NCBI GenBank assembly: GCA_015179045.1
Contig: WHUZ01000022.1
Location: 620,001-684,000, forward strand
Reading direction: 5' to 3'
From: Kalaharituber pfeilii
Taxonomy: Eukaryota > Ascomycota > Pezizomycetes > Pezizales > Pezizaceae
DNA: 64,000 bases
Part shown: positions 1 to 11,232 of the stretch, in pieces
Layout of the letters: each line of letters opens with the position of its first letter
How positions within the stretch are numbered: the stretch's first letter is position 1
Made by a program: the position numbers and the translations under genes
Notes under the pieces: generated by a model
What the model was told of the DNA's origin: nothing
What the model saw: the letters and a program-made list of their open reading frames with translations, nothing else
Database searches by the model: none

Positions 1-694
1 CGGGCCGCAAAGACAGGTCGTGGGGGAGCTCGCGGGCGAGGCCGGGGCCGAGGAAGGCCTTTGGTTCAGGAGGTGGGAGGGTCCGAACACCTGCTAGGGG
101 GGGGGGGTGAAGGAGGTTCCGGTAGTAAATCTCGAGCCACAGACCTCTTCTATCATACCTGATGCCTCAGACGAAGTTACTGCTACTATCTCTAGTGCTT
201 CATCTACCACTACTTCAAGTCCTAGTATTCCTGGATCACCTGAGGACTCTGAGGACACTGATGATGATATTGAGGTACAGAGATTAGCTCGAGAATGTGA
301 ATTTCTTCTATATATTTGAAGGTGCGTGTATCCTATATAATTCCTATATACATTTATTAACTTTAACTGAAAAGACTAGTGCTAGGCGAATGATTATTAC
401 TCATTTTCTATATTATTTTCCTGATTCTGAGAATATTGAGCTATATTATATGCAGGGAGGGGTTAATTCATATAAATAATGATGAATTCGGTTATAGTTA
501 TTGGAATTTTGGCTTTTTCCTTATTATGATAGTATATTCAGATTCAGCGATATCAAATTGATATAATACTATGCAATTTCCGTAGTCGCAATATATCCGG
601 TAATATGTAGGTAATAGGGCAAGGAATGCATGACGAGGAGTGCCAAGAGAGTGGATCGTTACAGGGGGGCAGCTCGTTACCACTTCGGGCACGC
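1..694. other. Left-edge non-genic stretch with a short open fragment
   Basis: No gene is recognisable here. Positions 1-100 are GC-rich and end in a run of G. From 107 to 319 a 70-codon frame is open and encodes a Ser/Thr-rich then Asp/Glu-rich peptide; this low-complexity composition could be an exon or ORF fragment of a larger gene or transposon outside the window, but no domain is visible. From 320 to 694 the sequence is AT-rich with many stops. Confidence 0.3.
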
Positions 695-1401
695 TACTGT
701 CAGACCATGCTATAACGAACCCCGCCATACCTCGGCGATTTCCCTCTCCAACCTGTTCTGCCCTTGTTATAATGAAATCCCACCAAGTAATGAAACGCTG
801 TCTACATACAAATTGTTCTTGCTATACCATAACGAAAAATGGCAAATGAAATTTATCTATAGAGCCCCCCCTGGCGATCCACTAAGCTACTCTTGTATCC
901 TTGCCTGTGACAAACAACAAAGCCTAAATGTTTATAAGAATTTTATACTATCAAGACAATGACATACTCTTTCATTCACAAAATGCCTATGAAACTCATT
1001 CAAGATCTCTTTTAGATGCTTCGGCTCTAATCTTTCTTGCATATCTGATGCTTCTCAAACTTACTTACTAATGCTCGCTGCTTGTTAGCTATGTAGTTGT
1101 TGACATCTTGACTGTTCTAATTACTGAGTGCTAGTCGGGACCAAAGGTAGTCCGTTACAGAATTTCTATTAGTTCAAGATTCACCTATGCCTTATTTTAT
1201 AGTCTCGAATATTTCTTGATTTGGTTATTTCCGATGCTAGTAAATCGATACGAAATGTGCTGCAATACATAGCTGTTGAGGAGTCCGAACTTAGCTGCCA
1301 AGGTTGCATGATTAATTTGTCACAATTTTCTACAACGAAAACCTTGCTATAACGAAAAGAAAGGGTCCGTGTTCGTTATATGTAGCAAGGGTCTGACTGT
1401 A
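695..1401. mobile_element. Non-autonomous TIR element (Tc1/pogo-like, TA-type)
   Basis: Imperfect inverted ends are visible. The left end at about 695-720 begins TACTGTCAGACC and continues with CTATAACGAAC. The right end at about 1372-1401 reads in reverse complement TACAGTCAGACCC followed by ATAACGAAC. Sub-terminal copies of the CTTGYTATAAYGAAA motif occur near both ends (about 768 and 1343). There is no transposase frame, so this is a deletion derivative. Assignment to the TA-targeting IS630/Tc1/pogo group rests on the TA at both outer ends and the CAGTC-type termini. The ends are diverged, so the insertion looks old. Confidence 0.55.
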
Positions 1402-1722
1402 CGACCATCGGCAAACTTGCCGTTGCGTTCTAGGAGCCGGCATCCGTGATCTGCCTCTGCCTCTGCCTCAGCGGTGCGGAATAGTGCGGCACGGGACCGA
1501 AGCTTGAACCAAGGCCGATCCATAAAGTGAGTACCTCAGATAATGTGACATGCCGCAGAATCAAACTGTCTTTCATTGTGCTCAGTGGGCATTTGCAGAT
1601 GCGAGATTATATCCCGCAATACGGAGTCCTGGGCAGGCATAATAACCTCGCCCACGTGCACATATTGTGAGTCCAGCACATATCATACAAAGACCCCAGG
1701 ACTTTTTGATCTCGAGTTTAGG

Positions 1723-2465
1723 TACAGTCTACCCTTGCTATACCGGATCGCTAAAATCTGGCAATTTTCGTCCGGTATAGCAAGGTTCCGGTATAGAATA
1801 AAATGCTTGGCTGACAGGGGAGGTGATAAATTCAATTAATTATACAAGTGAACATCAACTTGTTCACACCCAGCCAAAGACATCAATATGCATTGGTCAC
1901 GAAATCTAGTAACACACCGGGCCTTGACTGTGCTTAAGAAGCATCAAATATGTAAACATTGACTAGAGCCAAAATATGCTAAACAAAAGTTTAAGTCAAT
2001 TTGATAAACATTTTTGAGATGAAATTGGTAAGATTACTGTACTTTAACTTAACTTTGATATCCTAGGTATCTACATAATTTATTATTTTAAGCTGATCAG
2101 TAGCTGTATCTACTTAGTCAGGTATTTTGAAACAAAGTGGTAAGTGGTTAGCAAGTGATGGTAGCAGTAGTAGCAACGGCAGCAGTAACAGCAGTGGTGG
2201 CAGCAGTGATGGCAGCAGTGATGGCAGCAGTGATGGCAGCCAAGTGTGAAATGGAGTAGTCTAAGAGGTATTACAGTAGTATTAGTGTGTCCGGTATAGC
2301 AAATATTATTTGTATGGAGGCAGGGGGGTACTTTTCTGGAGGGTTCTATCCGGTCCGGAATTGTTAGGGCGTCCGGTATAGCAAGGGCGATTTGTATGGG
2401 GAACGGATGTCGCAGACAGAGGCCATCCGGTATAGCGAGGTCCGGTATAGCAAGGGTAGACTGTA
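1723..2465. mobile_element. Non-autonomous TIR element with perfect 25-bp TIRs
   Basis: The left end (1723-1747) and the right end (2441-2465) are perfect 25-bp inverted repeats beginning TACAGTCTACCCTTGC and ending CTATACCGGA; the outer TA is the likely target duplication. The internal motif TCCGGTATAGCAAGG or a close variant recurs at about 1771, 2289, 2372, 2427 and 2441, which is typical of sub-terminal transposase-binding repeats. No transposase is encoded; an AGCAGTGATGGC microsatellite occupies about 2160-2245. The right third of this element (from about 2326) is duplicated at 24,727-24,864 as part of the large segmental duplication. Confidence 0.8.
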
Positions 2466-2599
2466 TGTACTGTTCTCGTGCCCAGACTATTGTATTTTCG
2501 GCCTTCAGCCGTAGTATGTACTATCCCTATGCGGTTTCCCGCATAATATCTTATTTCATTTAGACACCGGAATTGCAGGAAAAGAAGACCAGAGTGGTG

Positions 2600-2855
2600 G
2601 TGTAAGCTAGACAGATAGTATCCACTACCGCCTTTCGATGGACCGGAGCGGTGAGCACTGGCGGAACGAACGTACGACCAAATGCGAGTGCGAGTGCGAA
2701 AGCGTGAGTGCGAAGAGAAGAGAAGATTGTTGATTGTATGTGCTACAGTGCAGAAAGTCTATATATACGATATCGCCTCACGTGCTGCCCTTATCAAAAC
2801 GTGCCTTCATGCTAAGCTTACTTTCGCCCATTCCGTCATCGTCACCACAGTGGGA
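2600..2855 (+). promoter_or_regulatory. Promoter-containing repeat, copy A (upstream of NLR-1)
   Basis: This roughly 255-bp unit begins GTGTAAGCTAGACAGATAG. It contains a GTGCGA-type microsatellite at about 2683-2715 and a TATA-like CTATATATACGATATC at about 2760-2775. It recurs at 10,321-10,605, 25,018-25,270 and 30,404-30,660. Its position about 430 bp upstream of the NLR-1 start, with a TATA-like box, suggests it is the core promoter; no transcription start can be read directly. Confidence 0.6.
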
Positions 2856-3205
2856 AGCTGTGAAGAACGGGAGAGAGGACGAGCTAGTTTATGGGCGATT
2901 TCGTGTCGGGAAAGTTCATTTTCACTTTTGCTGCTGATGACTTGCCTAAGTGGGTCGCTTCGTGGAGTAGCGTTGGCCGATGACACGTTGGAGCTGCAGT
3001 AGTAACAGAAAATGCGGGGCTGAGGCCAACCATGTTTGTCGTACCCATATCTCTTATTGCGGAGACACGGATTGCAACTGCGGAGTAATAAACAATCATC
3101 ATCTACCATCACTCACAGCCTCGAAGCAAACAAACAGGTTCTTTACACAAGTCCTCGCTTTAACTTGTACATCCGACAGTGATTCTGCCCCACTAGTTCT
3201 TCAAG

Positions 3206-6200
3206 ATGGATAACCAGAAAGCCCGAAGTTCAGGAGAGCCCCAGAAGGGGAGACTTTTTGCGGATAAGCTGCCAGTCAAGTGAGTTTCAAGAAAAAAAAA
3301 AAATGGTGCTTCGCCACTGCATTCCCTAGGCTAACTCTGCCAATTAATAGACGTCCGAGCCCATCCGGGTCGGGGTCTCCTGCTGGAAAAAAGAGGAATA
3401 CGGGGGCCAGGGGTGTCAATATAAACGATATGATCAGGGAGAGTAATGAAAGACTGAATTCATTTAGTATGCATAGTTTATACCCTCTTATGCACTGAGC
3501 CCTTGTTAACATAGAGCTAGCACGGGATCAACGTCAAGAAATTGAATGGAAACCCTCGTTTACAGAATTTGATCAGCAAGTCAAGAATAACTACCTAGCC
3601 AAACATCAGTCGGAGTTTGATCTCAACCTATATATTCCTGCAGAGGGAACGATACATCCACATGACAGCAATCATTTTGATCTACTGGAAGCTATTCAGA
3701 GATTTCTTTCAAATGATGCACCACAAAAGGTTTGCTAGATTTTTAATTCTATTAATCATTTATTTTATTTTATTTTATTTGGTGATTGCGGCTCTGCTGG
3801 ATATTGCTAACATGCATGAATGAGAAGGTTTGCTTGATTCAAGGTGCAGCTGGGTCTGGAAAATCAACGTTCAACCATCACCTTGCACACCAGCTATGGT
3901 CTGAGTACGAGAGAGCTTCCAATCAAGTAACTGCAGTGGTCCCCATATTCATTTCACTCTTCAGGATATATACATCGGGCACTCCCCACCAAGATCTAAT
4001 AGCTGCTTTTTTTGCTGCACAAGGTTTTCGTGAAGAGCAAATAGAGCTTGTTCGACGAGAACGGCAGTTTGTATTCATCTTGGATGGTTATGACGAAATC
4101 GAGAGCCAGAACCGCAACTTTTATACTGAAAACAAGCTTGACTCATGGAAAGCTAAAGTTGTCATTACCAGTCAACCGGAATATTTACCCTCAGGGTACC
4201 GGAGCAAGTTTCACCCTCGTGATAAGCCACAACTGTTACAAGAATACTACCTTGCACCATTTTCGGAGTCCAGTATCCGGAAATATATTTCACTATACAT
4301 AAAGACTCTGCCTGACCATTCAATTGAGGAATACGAATATTATATTTCAAATCCCGATGTGTTTGCTTTAATCAGCAACCCTTTCCTTCTCCGAATGGCT
4401 ATGACTGTGGGGCCAGCTCAAGGTAAAGTCAAGCTTAAGCGTGGGGATCTATATGAACGATTCATCGACTACTGGCTTAACCAGGCGCATGGACGGTTGG
4501 TTAATATTCAACTATCAAAAGCTGAGCATGATGGATTTATCCAGTTAGAAAAGGAAGACTTCAGTATCCAAGTACGATGCTTTTGTCAACAGTTTGCACT
4601 AGCCCTCTATCGTCATCAGGTGTTAGAAGCAAATTATACCCCTATTGGTTTTTTTTCCAATTCTGTATCACAAAACCAGTCGGTCTGGAAGACATATTTG
4701 GCAGATGATGACCGAACACGGATTTTACGCTTTAGTTCACCCCTTCTTCGACAGCGAAATTCCTGCCGCTTTCTACACAAGTCACTACGGGACTATCTGG
4801 TAGCTGAAGGAATTTGGGAAGATAAGGCATTGAAAGAGTGTAAAGCCAATGCACTAATCAATAAGTTTCACCTTGTCGATGATCCCGGTGTTCTTGATTT
4901 CCTCATCGAAAAAACATGGTTATTGCAAGACTATTTTTTAGCTCTGATTGAGAGATCCAAAACCGATGCGAATTTTTCTACTGCAGCAGCAAATGCAATC
5001 ACAATTCTAGTTAGAGGAGGGAAGAGCTTTAGTGGTCATGATTTGCGTGGCATACGGATTCCCAAAGCTAATTTAAGTGGTGGCTTCTTTGACCGAGCTC
5101 AGCTGCAAAATGCAGACCTATCTCAGGTTCGTATATGAACTAGAACTTATTACTCCTATCAAACTTAATTAGCTAATTTCAAATGGTGAGAAGGTTCGTA
5201 TGCATCAGACCTGGCTTAGAAATGCAGACTTAAGTAAAGCTAGTATGAGCTTTGTATCATTTGGGGAAAGGCCCTTCATCCAGTTGGAGGACATCGTGTA
5301 TGCCTGCGCCTTCTCTCCTGACGGCCAGCTGCTTGCCTCTGGCAGTAATGATACCACTATACAGCTATGGTCAGTGCAGCGTCAACAAGCCATCCATACC
5401 TTCCAGGGCAGCGGCTCGGTAAGCAGTGTCGCCTTCTCTCCTGACGGCCAGCTGCTTGCCTCTGGTGGTGATGATAGCACTATACAGCTATGGTCAGTGC
5501 AGCGTCAACAAGCCATCCATACCTTCCAGGGCGATAGCGGCTCGGTATTGAGTGTCGCCTTCTCTCCTGACGGCCAGCTGCTTGCCTCTGGTGGTGGTGA
5601 TAGCACTATACGGCTATGGTCAGTGCAGCATCAACAAGCCATCCGTACCTTCCAGGGCCATAGCGGCTGGGTAAGCAGTGTCGCCTTCTCTCCTGACGGC
5701 CAGCTGCTTGCCTCTGGCAGTGGTGATAGAACTATACGGCTATGGTCAGTGCAGCGTCAACAAGCTATCCATACCTTCCAGGGCCATAGCAGATTGGTAA
5801 GCAGTGTCACCTTCTCTCCTGACGGCCAGCTGCTTGCCTCTGGTGGTGGTGATAGCACTATACGGCTATGGTCAGTGCAGCGTCAACAAGCCATCCATAC
5901 CTTCCAGGGCCATAGCAGCTGGGTAAGCAGTGTCGCCTTCTCTCCTGACAGCCAGCTGCTTGCCTCTGGCAGTGGTAATAGAACTATACGGCTATGGTCA
6001 GTGCAGCGTCAACAAGCCATCCATACCTTCCAGGGCCATAGCGGCTCGGTAATGAGTGTCGCCTTCTCTCCTGACGGCCAGCTGCTTGCCTCTGGTGGTG
6101 GTGATAGCACTATACGGCTATGGTCGGTGCAGCATCAACAAGCCATCCGTACCTTCCAGGGCCATAGCAGCTGGGTAAGCAGTGTCGCCTTCTCTCCTGA

Positions 6201-7191
6201 CGGCCAGCTGCTTGCCTCTGGCAGTGGTGATAGAACTATACAGCTATGGTCAGTGCAGCGTCAACAAGCCATCCATACCTTCCAGGGCCATAGCAGATCG
6301 GTAAGCAGTGTCGCCTTCTCTCCTGACGGCCAGCTGCTTGCCTCTGGCAGTGATGATAGCACTATACGGCTATGGTCAGTGCAGCGTCAACAAGCCACCC
6401 ATACCTTCCAGGGCCATAGCAGATCGGTAAGCAGTGTCGCCTTCTCTCCTGACGGCCAGCTGCTTGCCTCTGGCAGTCATGATACCACTATACGGCTATG
6501 GTCAGTGCAGCGTCAACAAGCCATCCATACCTTCCAGGGCTATAGGAGATCGGTAAGCAGTGTCGCCTTCTCTCCTGACGGCCAGCTGCTTGCCTCTGGC
6601 AGTGGTGATAGAACTATACAGCTATGGTCAGTGCAGCGTCACCAAGCCATCCATACCTTCCAGGGCTATAGCAGCTGGGTATGCGATGTCGCCTTCTCTC
6701 CTGATGGCCAGCTGCTTGCCTCTGGCAGTGATGATACCACTATACAGCTATGGTCAGTGCAGCGTCAACAAGCCATCCATACCTTCCAGGGCCATAGCAG
6801 ATCGGTAAGGAGTGTCGCCTTCTCTCCTGACGGCCAGCTGCTTGCCTCTGGCAGTGATGATACCACTATACGGCTATGGTCAGTGCAGCGTCAACAAGCC
6901 ATCCATACCTTCCAGGGCGATAGCGGATCGGTAAGGAGTGTCGCCTTCTCTCCTGACGGCCAGCTGCTTGCCTCTGGTGGTGATGATGGTATACATGTAG
7001 GGCAGGTGCGACGCAATGCATGTGGCACGCTAGACCATGATGCCTTAGATTTTATCTGGCTATGGGTAGTACCCCAAAACAGACTCGTCCTCACGAATAT
7101 TAACATCCAGGGTGTGACTGGGCTAGATCCGCTCAATGCTCGCCTGCTTAGACAGCACCAAGCAATTGGAGAGCCTGTACGTACGGTGTAA
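3206..7191 (+). CDS. NLR-1: NACHT / 14x WD40 STAND protein, 5 exons
   Basis: Exons I infer are 3206-3279, 3351-3466, 3515-3729, 3828-5126 and 5194-7191 (GT-AG introns of 71, 48, 98 and 67 bp), giving about 1,233 residues. The start is the first ATG of a 25-codon exon conserved in both copies. Residues 1-135 are a short N-terminal region with no domain I recognise (no HET, Goodbye or ankyrin). NACHT follows: Walker A GAAGSGKST at 141-149, Walker B FVFILDGYDE at about 216-225, and a sensor-1 motif that reads ITSQPEY where TSRPEY is usual. A pentapeptide-like linker (ANLSGG, NADLS) precedes 14 WD40 repeats of 42 residues (from about residue 600) that are nearly identical at DNA level except at a few codons. 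Such high internal conservation is typical of fungal HET-E/nwd-type non-self recognition receptors. Role in incompatibility or immunity is inferred from the family. Confidence 0.9.
5300..7010 (+). repeat. 14-unit 126-bp WD40 coding repeat, NLR-1
   Basis: Each unit is 126 bp (42 codons) with an invariant core (AFSPDGQLLASG and LWSVQRQQAIHTFQG). Variation is concentrated in the residue before SVAF, the two residues around the Asp of the GSxDxTI turn, the R/Q before LW, and the residues between GHS and V. Thirteen units are full; the last runs into a unique C-terminal tail. The nucleotide identity between units far exceeds what protein function would demand, indicating ongoing unequal exchange or gene conversion. 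Confidence 0.9.
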
Positions 7192-7486
7192 AGCTTATTG
7201 CAGGTGTTTTAGGATACCGCCGGGGGCCTCATGTTTTTTCATAGCTTATCAGCCCCTTATATATAGCATACTCAGTGTGGCGTTTTTCCCCTTCATCTTG
7301 CCTATGCTATTTTTATATGCTTAACAATCAATGATTTTAACTTGCATAGTATAGTCTTTCTACCATGTTCTATTTGTTTCTATGTATTTCCATTTATTTC
7401 TGCTATGTTTTCTATCTACGTGCTGTCTGTCATGTATTCCACGTGCCTTTGTTTGCCAAAGATTTTTCTAGTTACTTCTGCAATTA

Positions 7487-8161
7487 CAGTCAAACCTGTC
7501 ATATTGGATAACGTCGGGACCAGAGGGTTCCATCCAATAATACAGGTTATCCGCTTAGACGTGTTTGAGTCAAAAAGTCAATTTTTGTGCTATATACATG
7601 CAGTCAGAGCCATAGCAGGTACGGAGTACTAGTAGGTACATAAATAATAAACTATACATGTGCAAAATAAGAGTTAACACAGGTGACCCTGGCTAAAGTG
7701 AAGGGACGGGCGAGATTCTTTGCATACACAGGCAACGAAAGTGCCCTTGCGATAGTGAAAACTAGTTGTAGTGAAGAAAATAGGCCGGATTCTTGTCCTT
7801 CATTATAGCCAGGGTCACCTGTAGATGCCTGTTTCAAAAGGCACTTGAAGCTTTGGATGCTGTTGAGGATAACAGAATGGTGCCATTTAGCCTCAGTAGG
7901 ATCTTGGTTTGCACTTATTTGCCATAGTGTCTACTATGCTATGTACTGACAGCAATCTAAGGTATGAGATCTGTATTTGCCAGTAACATAGCTATATGCA
8001 AGTTACTATTAGAACAATCCCACAAAGTGGTATAATGGATAGTTAAAGTTCGTGATCCTTGCGAGTATTCGCGCTATCCAATATGACAGGTCCAATTACT
8101 ATGTAGATTCGGGAAACGGGCCAGCAAATATGCTATCCATCCAATATGACAGGTTTGACTG
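7487..8161. mobile_element. TA-flanked TIR element with empty site in copy 2
   Basis: The ends begin CAGTCAAACCTGTCATATTG (left, 7487) and are mirrored at the right (ending 8161), flanked by TA at 7485-7486 and 8162-8163. The homologous site in the second duplication copy (about 29,900) reads CAATTATATAAG with no insert, a clean empty site. There is no transposase, so it is a non-autonomous Tc1/pogo-like element of 675 bp. Sub-terminal CTATCCAATATGACAGGT copies occur at about 8074 and 8133. A second smaller inverted-repeat element is nested at about 7679-7822. Confidence 0.85.
7679..7822. mobile_element. Nested mini-element with ACAGGTGACCCTGGCT ends
   Basis: ACAGGTGACCCTGGCTA at about 7679 and its inverse TAGCCAGGGTCACCTGT ending at about 7822 bound roughly 144 bp that lie wholly inside the 675-bp element. 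The size and inverted ends fit a MITE nested in a MITE. The right end abuts a TA; the left flank does not give a clean TSD. Confidence 0.5.
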
Positions 8162-8324
8162 TATGTAAGTATGTCATATAGCAAACCATGTGACTTGCAC
8201 ATTCTATTCCTTACTTATTGGCAGTATCTACCTTCACTTTGTACCTGAGACCTCAATTATAAATAGGTCTTGAAACCCCTTGCCCTAAGTAGTACTCTCC
8301 TCACCAATTATTACTGTTACTCAC

Positions 8325-9970
8325 CGGAACCTTCCCGGACAAGCAGATTCTGCCTGCCGCTCCCGGACCTCATCAGGCGATAAACTTTACGCCATGACAC
8401 TGTGACACAGGTACCAACATTGTGGGGTAGGTAGATCAAATGTTGGTACTTGTTACCAGCATTTAGTGATGCAAAATAGAGGCTGGGCATAGTCCGTGCG
8501 AGAGGTCAGTGACCTGGTGTGGCAACAGGGTATCTTCTCTGTTGAGAGGACAGTTTTGTAGGGAAAACAGCAGCGTTTCTCTTGTGGGGGCCTTGGTAAA
8601 TAGCAATGTAGCTACAGCCTTTCAACCAACGCATGCTATTACAGCAACAAATGCTGGCAATGAGTAGTATTACTTACGTACCAATACACGCTTCCATGTC
8701 ACAACAAGCTTGGACCATTGTTTGAATTGCAGACACCAATTCCAATCACTTTAATTCATCCTAGATGGCTATTAACTACATCAACCGAACCTGTGAAAAG
8801 GAGTGCAGAGGAATAGGCTCAGAGATGTGTGTATTCGATTCTAATGATCAATCAAGAACGGGGCTTCCAGAGCCCATATATATACAAAAACTCTATAACA
8901 CGAAGTTGCATACAAAACCAGTGAACAGAACAGCTAAGTATTTGGACTGCCTAATATGGAATACTCAGTCCGGAGTGTTTGGGTCATCGCGGATGTTCGG
9001 AGTGCTTAGGCCATTGCGGATGTTCGGAGTGCTTAGGCCATCGCGGATGTTCGGAGTGCTTAGGCCATCGCGGATGTTCGGATGTTTTACACACTCGGAC
9101 TGTTTCGCTCGGACTGTTTCGCTCGGACTGTTTCGCTCGGACTGTTTCGCGTGTGTTCGGCTCATGGTTTCTAACAGAACCTACAGCGTCAATGTCTCAA
9201 GCTGCCGGATTGTGATCATTGAATATTGACTCATGGCCAAACGGTGCCAGCTGGATTCTCAACTTCACATATTGTAGTGAGGTAACCTATTTTTTTTTGG
9301 TCTCTGCGATAGGATTGTAGCTTGTATGCGGAACAAAATTATTTAAACAGAGCAATGTCATGCCAATCTTTCTAGCGAAGAATTCAAACCTGTAAAGCAG
9401 CGTAGCTCATCCAGCAGTTTCAAAATTGTCAGGCTTTGCAGGATATCCTGAGCCTTTTACTACATACACCTGCACCTCAATTGCACACCCTCAAAATGCT
9501 CTGCACTGCAAATGAATAAGCTCTTGTGCATCTGGAATAGTGTACTCCAAATGTAACATCCTACGAGCATGAGACAGCGCAAGACGAAGCCTACCAGCAG
9601 TGACCGGAACTGATGAGCAAGTAATATGACAGGGTGAGGTACTACAGGAAACCCAAAATTTCATTTTTGTTTCTTCATCTGCTCATTAATTCAGATCTAT
9701 TTTTCCATTTTTCATTTTTTACTTAATTGAGTAATCATGCATTCAAACTAGTAGATCACAGCATGGGCCGACATTTGGTAGCCAGTGGGCACGGTATGCA
9801 CTTACGTCACTAGTCCACTTTAAAACTTGTCTTGCCATATGCCTGTACCAACAACTGATCATACCTACCCCACAATGTTGGTACCTGTGTCACAGTGTCA
9901 TGGCGTAAAGTTTATCGTCTGATGAGGTCCGGGAGCGGCAGGCAGAATCTGCCTGTCCGGAGAGGTTCCG
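8325..9970. mobile_element. Mutator-like non-autonomous element, 109-bp TIRs, 9-bp TSD
   Basis: The left TIR (8325-8433) and right TIR (9862-9970) are inverted copies over 109 bp with about four mismatches, beginning CGGAACCT. The 9-bp direct repeat GTTACTCAC flanks it exactly (8316-8324 and 9971-9979). Long TIRs with 9-11-bp TSDs are the hallmark of Mutator-like elements. No transposase frame is present in the 1,646 bp. The second duplication copy (about 30,043) has an empty site, so insertion post-dates the duplication or was lost from copy 2. Confidence 0.85.
8985..9155. repeat. Two adjoining tandem arrays inside the Mutator-like element
   Basis: A unit of about 27-30 bp containing GGATGTTCGGAGTGCTTAGG is repeated about four times (about 8985-9080). 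It is followed by a 14-bp unit TCGGACTGTTTCGC repeated about four times (about 9096-9150). The open frames across this stretch merely translate the repeats. Confidence 0.8.
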
Positions 9971-9979
9971 GTTACTCAC

Positions 9980-10155
9980 TGTTAGAGATCTACAGTAATG
10001 TCGGAGTGTCGGAGGTGTCGGATATCAGAGAGGTCCGTGATAAAGGGTGGTAAGGGCCCGAGAGCAACCTCATGCTCTATGTATATAGGTGTATTACTTT
10101 GGCTACTCTCTCTACGAAGGAATAACAATCATCTCTTTCTACCCAAAGCTCAACA
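9980..10155. mobile_element. Solo LTR with 5-bp TSD
   Basis: The segment begins TGTTAGAG and ends CTCAACA (TG..CA termini, short TGTT/AACA inversion), is 176 bp long and is flanked by the 5-bp direct repeat CTCAC (9975-9979 and 10156-10160). The second duplication copy lacks it. It sits immediately beside the right TSD of the Mutator-like element, so the left TSD of the LTR lies within that 9-bp duplication. This indicates it inserted in or next to the site after the Mutator-like element, or vice versa. Confidence 0.8.
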
Positions 10156-10320
10156 CTCACCACTTGGTGGCACCCAGTAGTGCGTTCAGTGCGATCCTCT
10201 CAGTCGCGAGTTTGTCGAACTACCCAAATATTGACTCCTATTATCTTGTGATATGACTCGTCCTTCATGCCTTGACACTGATTAGTATCCTTTTTTTGGT
10301 ACCGTGTTGTATGACTACCA

Positions 10321-10605
10321 GTGTAAGATAGACAGATAGTATCCACTACTGCCTTTCGATGGACCGGAGCGGTGAGAACAGGCGGAACAAACGTACGACC
10401 AGATGCGGGTGCGAGTGCGGGTGCGAGTGAGAGTGCGAGTGCGAAAGCGTGGGTGCGAAAAGAAGAGAAGAGAAGGTTGTTAATTGTATGAGGTACAGTA
10501 AAGAGAGTCTATATACATATGATATCGATGAAACGCCTCACGTGCTGCCCTTATGCCTTCCATGCCAAGCTTGCGTTTACCCATTCCATCGTCTCCACAC
10601 CAGGG
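10321..10605 (+). repeat. Promoter-containing repeat, copy B (downstream of NLR-1)
   Basis: It begins GTGTAAGATAGACAGATAG and aligns with the NLR upstream unit at 2600-2855, including an expanded GTGCGA-like microsatellite (about 10,405-10,460), a TATA-like CTATATACATATGATATC, and CCTCACGTGCTGCCCTTAT. No NLR coding sequence follows it, so it looks like an orphan promoter of a lost third unit. Confidence 0.75.
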
Positions 10606-11232
10606 AACCCCGGCTAATCTTCGAGACGGTGACGACAATAGTATAACACTCGGTAGCAACTGGACGGGAGAAGACCTTTGTGTGTAGTCTGGTTACTCTA
10701 CTACTTTGCGTAGTGAGCAGAGATAATCACATAGAAGGTGTACTAGTACTAGTACATTGTGTAACGAGACTTGGCCTATGCCTATTCTGGGTGCTTATCG
10801 ATAAGAAATATCCCTGTGCAGCCCCACTCATTTCTGGTGTGAGAGGGATCGGAGTTTAATGTATCTCTAGTCTCATACCAAGCCCCTAGGGCACTCTCCG
10901 AGCACAGCGAGGGTCTTCACACTATCTTTCGTTTTTTTGGGCTGTAACTTTTGTCTACCGGGCACACCATAGTAATTTTTCGTAGACGCAGCTAATCGCT
11001 TGGCACACTGCATCGATGCGTCAAGCGTCGGCCCATGGATTCTAAGGTATGATTGTTAGAAAGCTAGGTACTCAGGACCTAATCTCATCTCAGGGCCCAC
11101 ACTACAACAGAACATCATCACAATAAAATTCAGACCCACTGCCTCACCTCCGAGAGTCAATCATTCTCATAACCTATACATCTAAACTCAGACCCTGTTC
11201 GTCATCTTAGTAATATCAAAATTTGTATCCAC

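Larger units (their letters stand above)
2326..10867. repeat. Segmental duplication, copy 1 (NLR locus)
   Basis: From the GCAGGGGG(G)TACTTTTCTGG sequence near 2,326 to about 10,867 this segment matches 24,727-30,880 in the same orientation, with near-identity across the NLR promoter, gene and 3' flank. Copy 1 is about 2.4 kb longer because of three insertions absent from copy 2: the TA-flanked element 7487-8161, the Mutator-like element 8325-9970 and the solo LTR 9980-10155. Copy 2 in turn has about 230 bp near 30,150-30,390 that copy 1 lacks. The left boundary lies inside a TIR element; the right boundary coincides with the TA at 10868-10869 where the 12-kb inverted-repeat-bounded block begins. 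Confidence 0.9.

Noticed and set aside
50..1520. Possible inverted repeat GGCCTTTGGTTCAGG versus GCTTGAACCAAGGCC
   Set aside because: Only about a dozen bases match with gaps; it could be chance and does not coincide with other element ends.
2682..3112. Overlapping ORFs upstream of NLR-1 (and the same in copy 2)
   Set aside because: They cover the TATA-containing promoter repeat and microsatellite, and frames on both strands are equally open.
8765..9229. 154-codon ORF inside the Mutator-like element
   Set aside because: Its second half is translation of two tandem arrays (MFGVLRPSR, FARTVSLGL); the first half has no domain.
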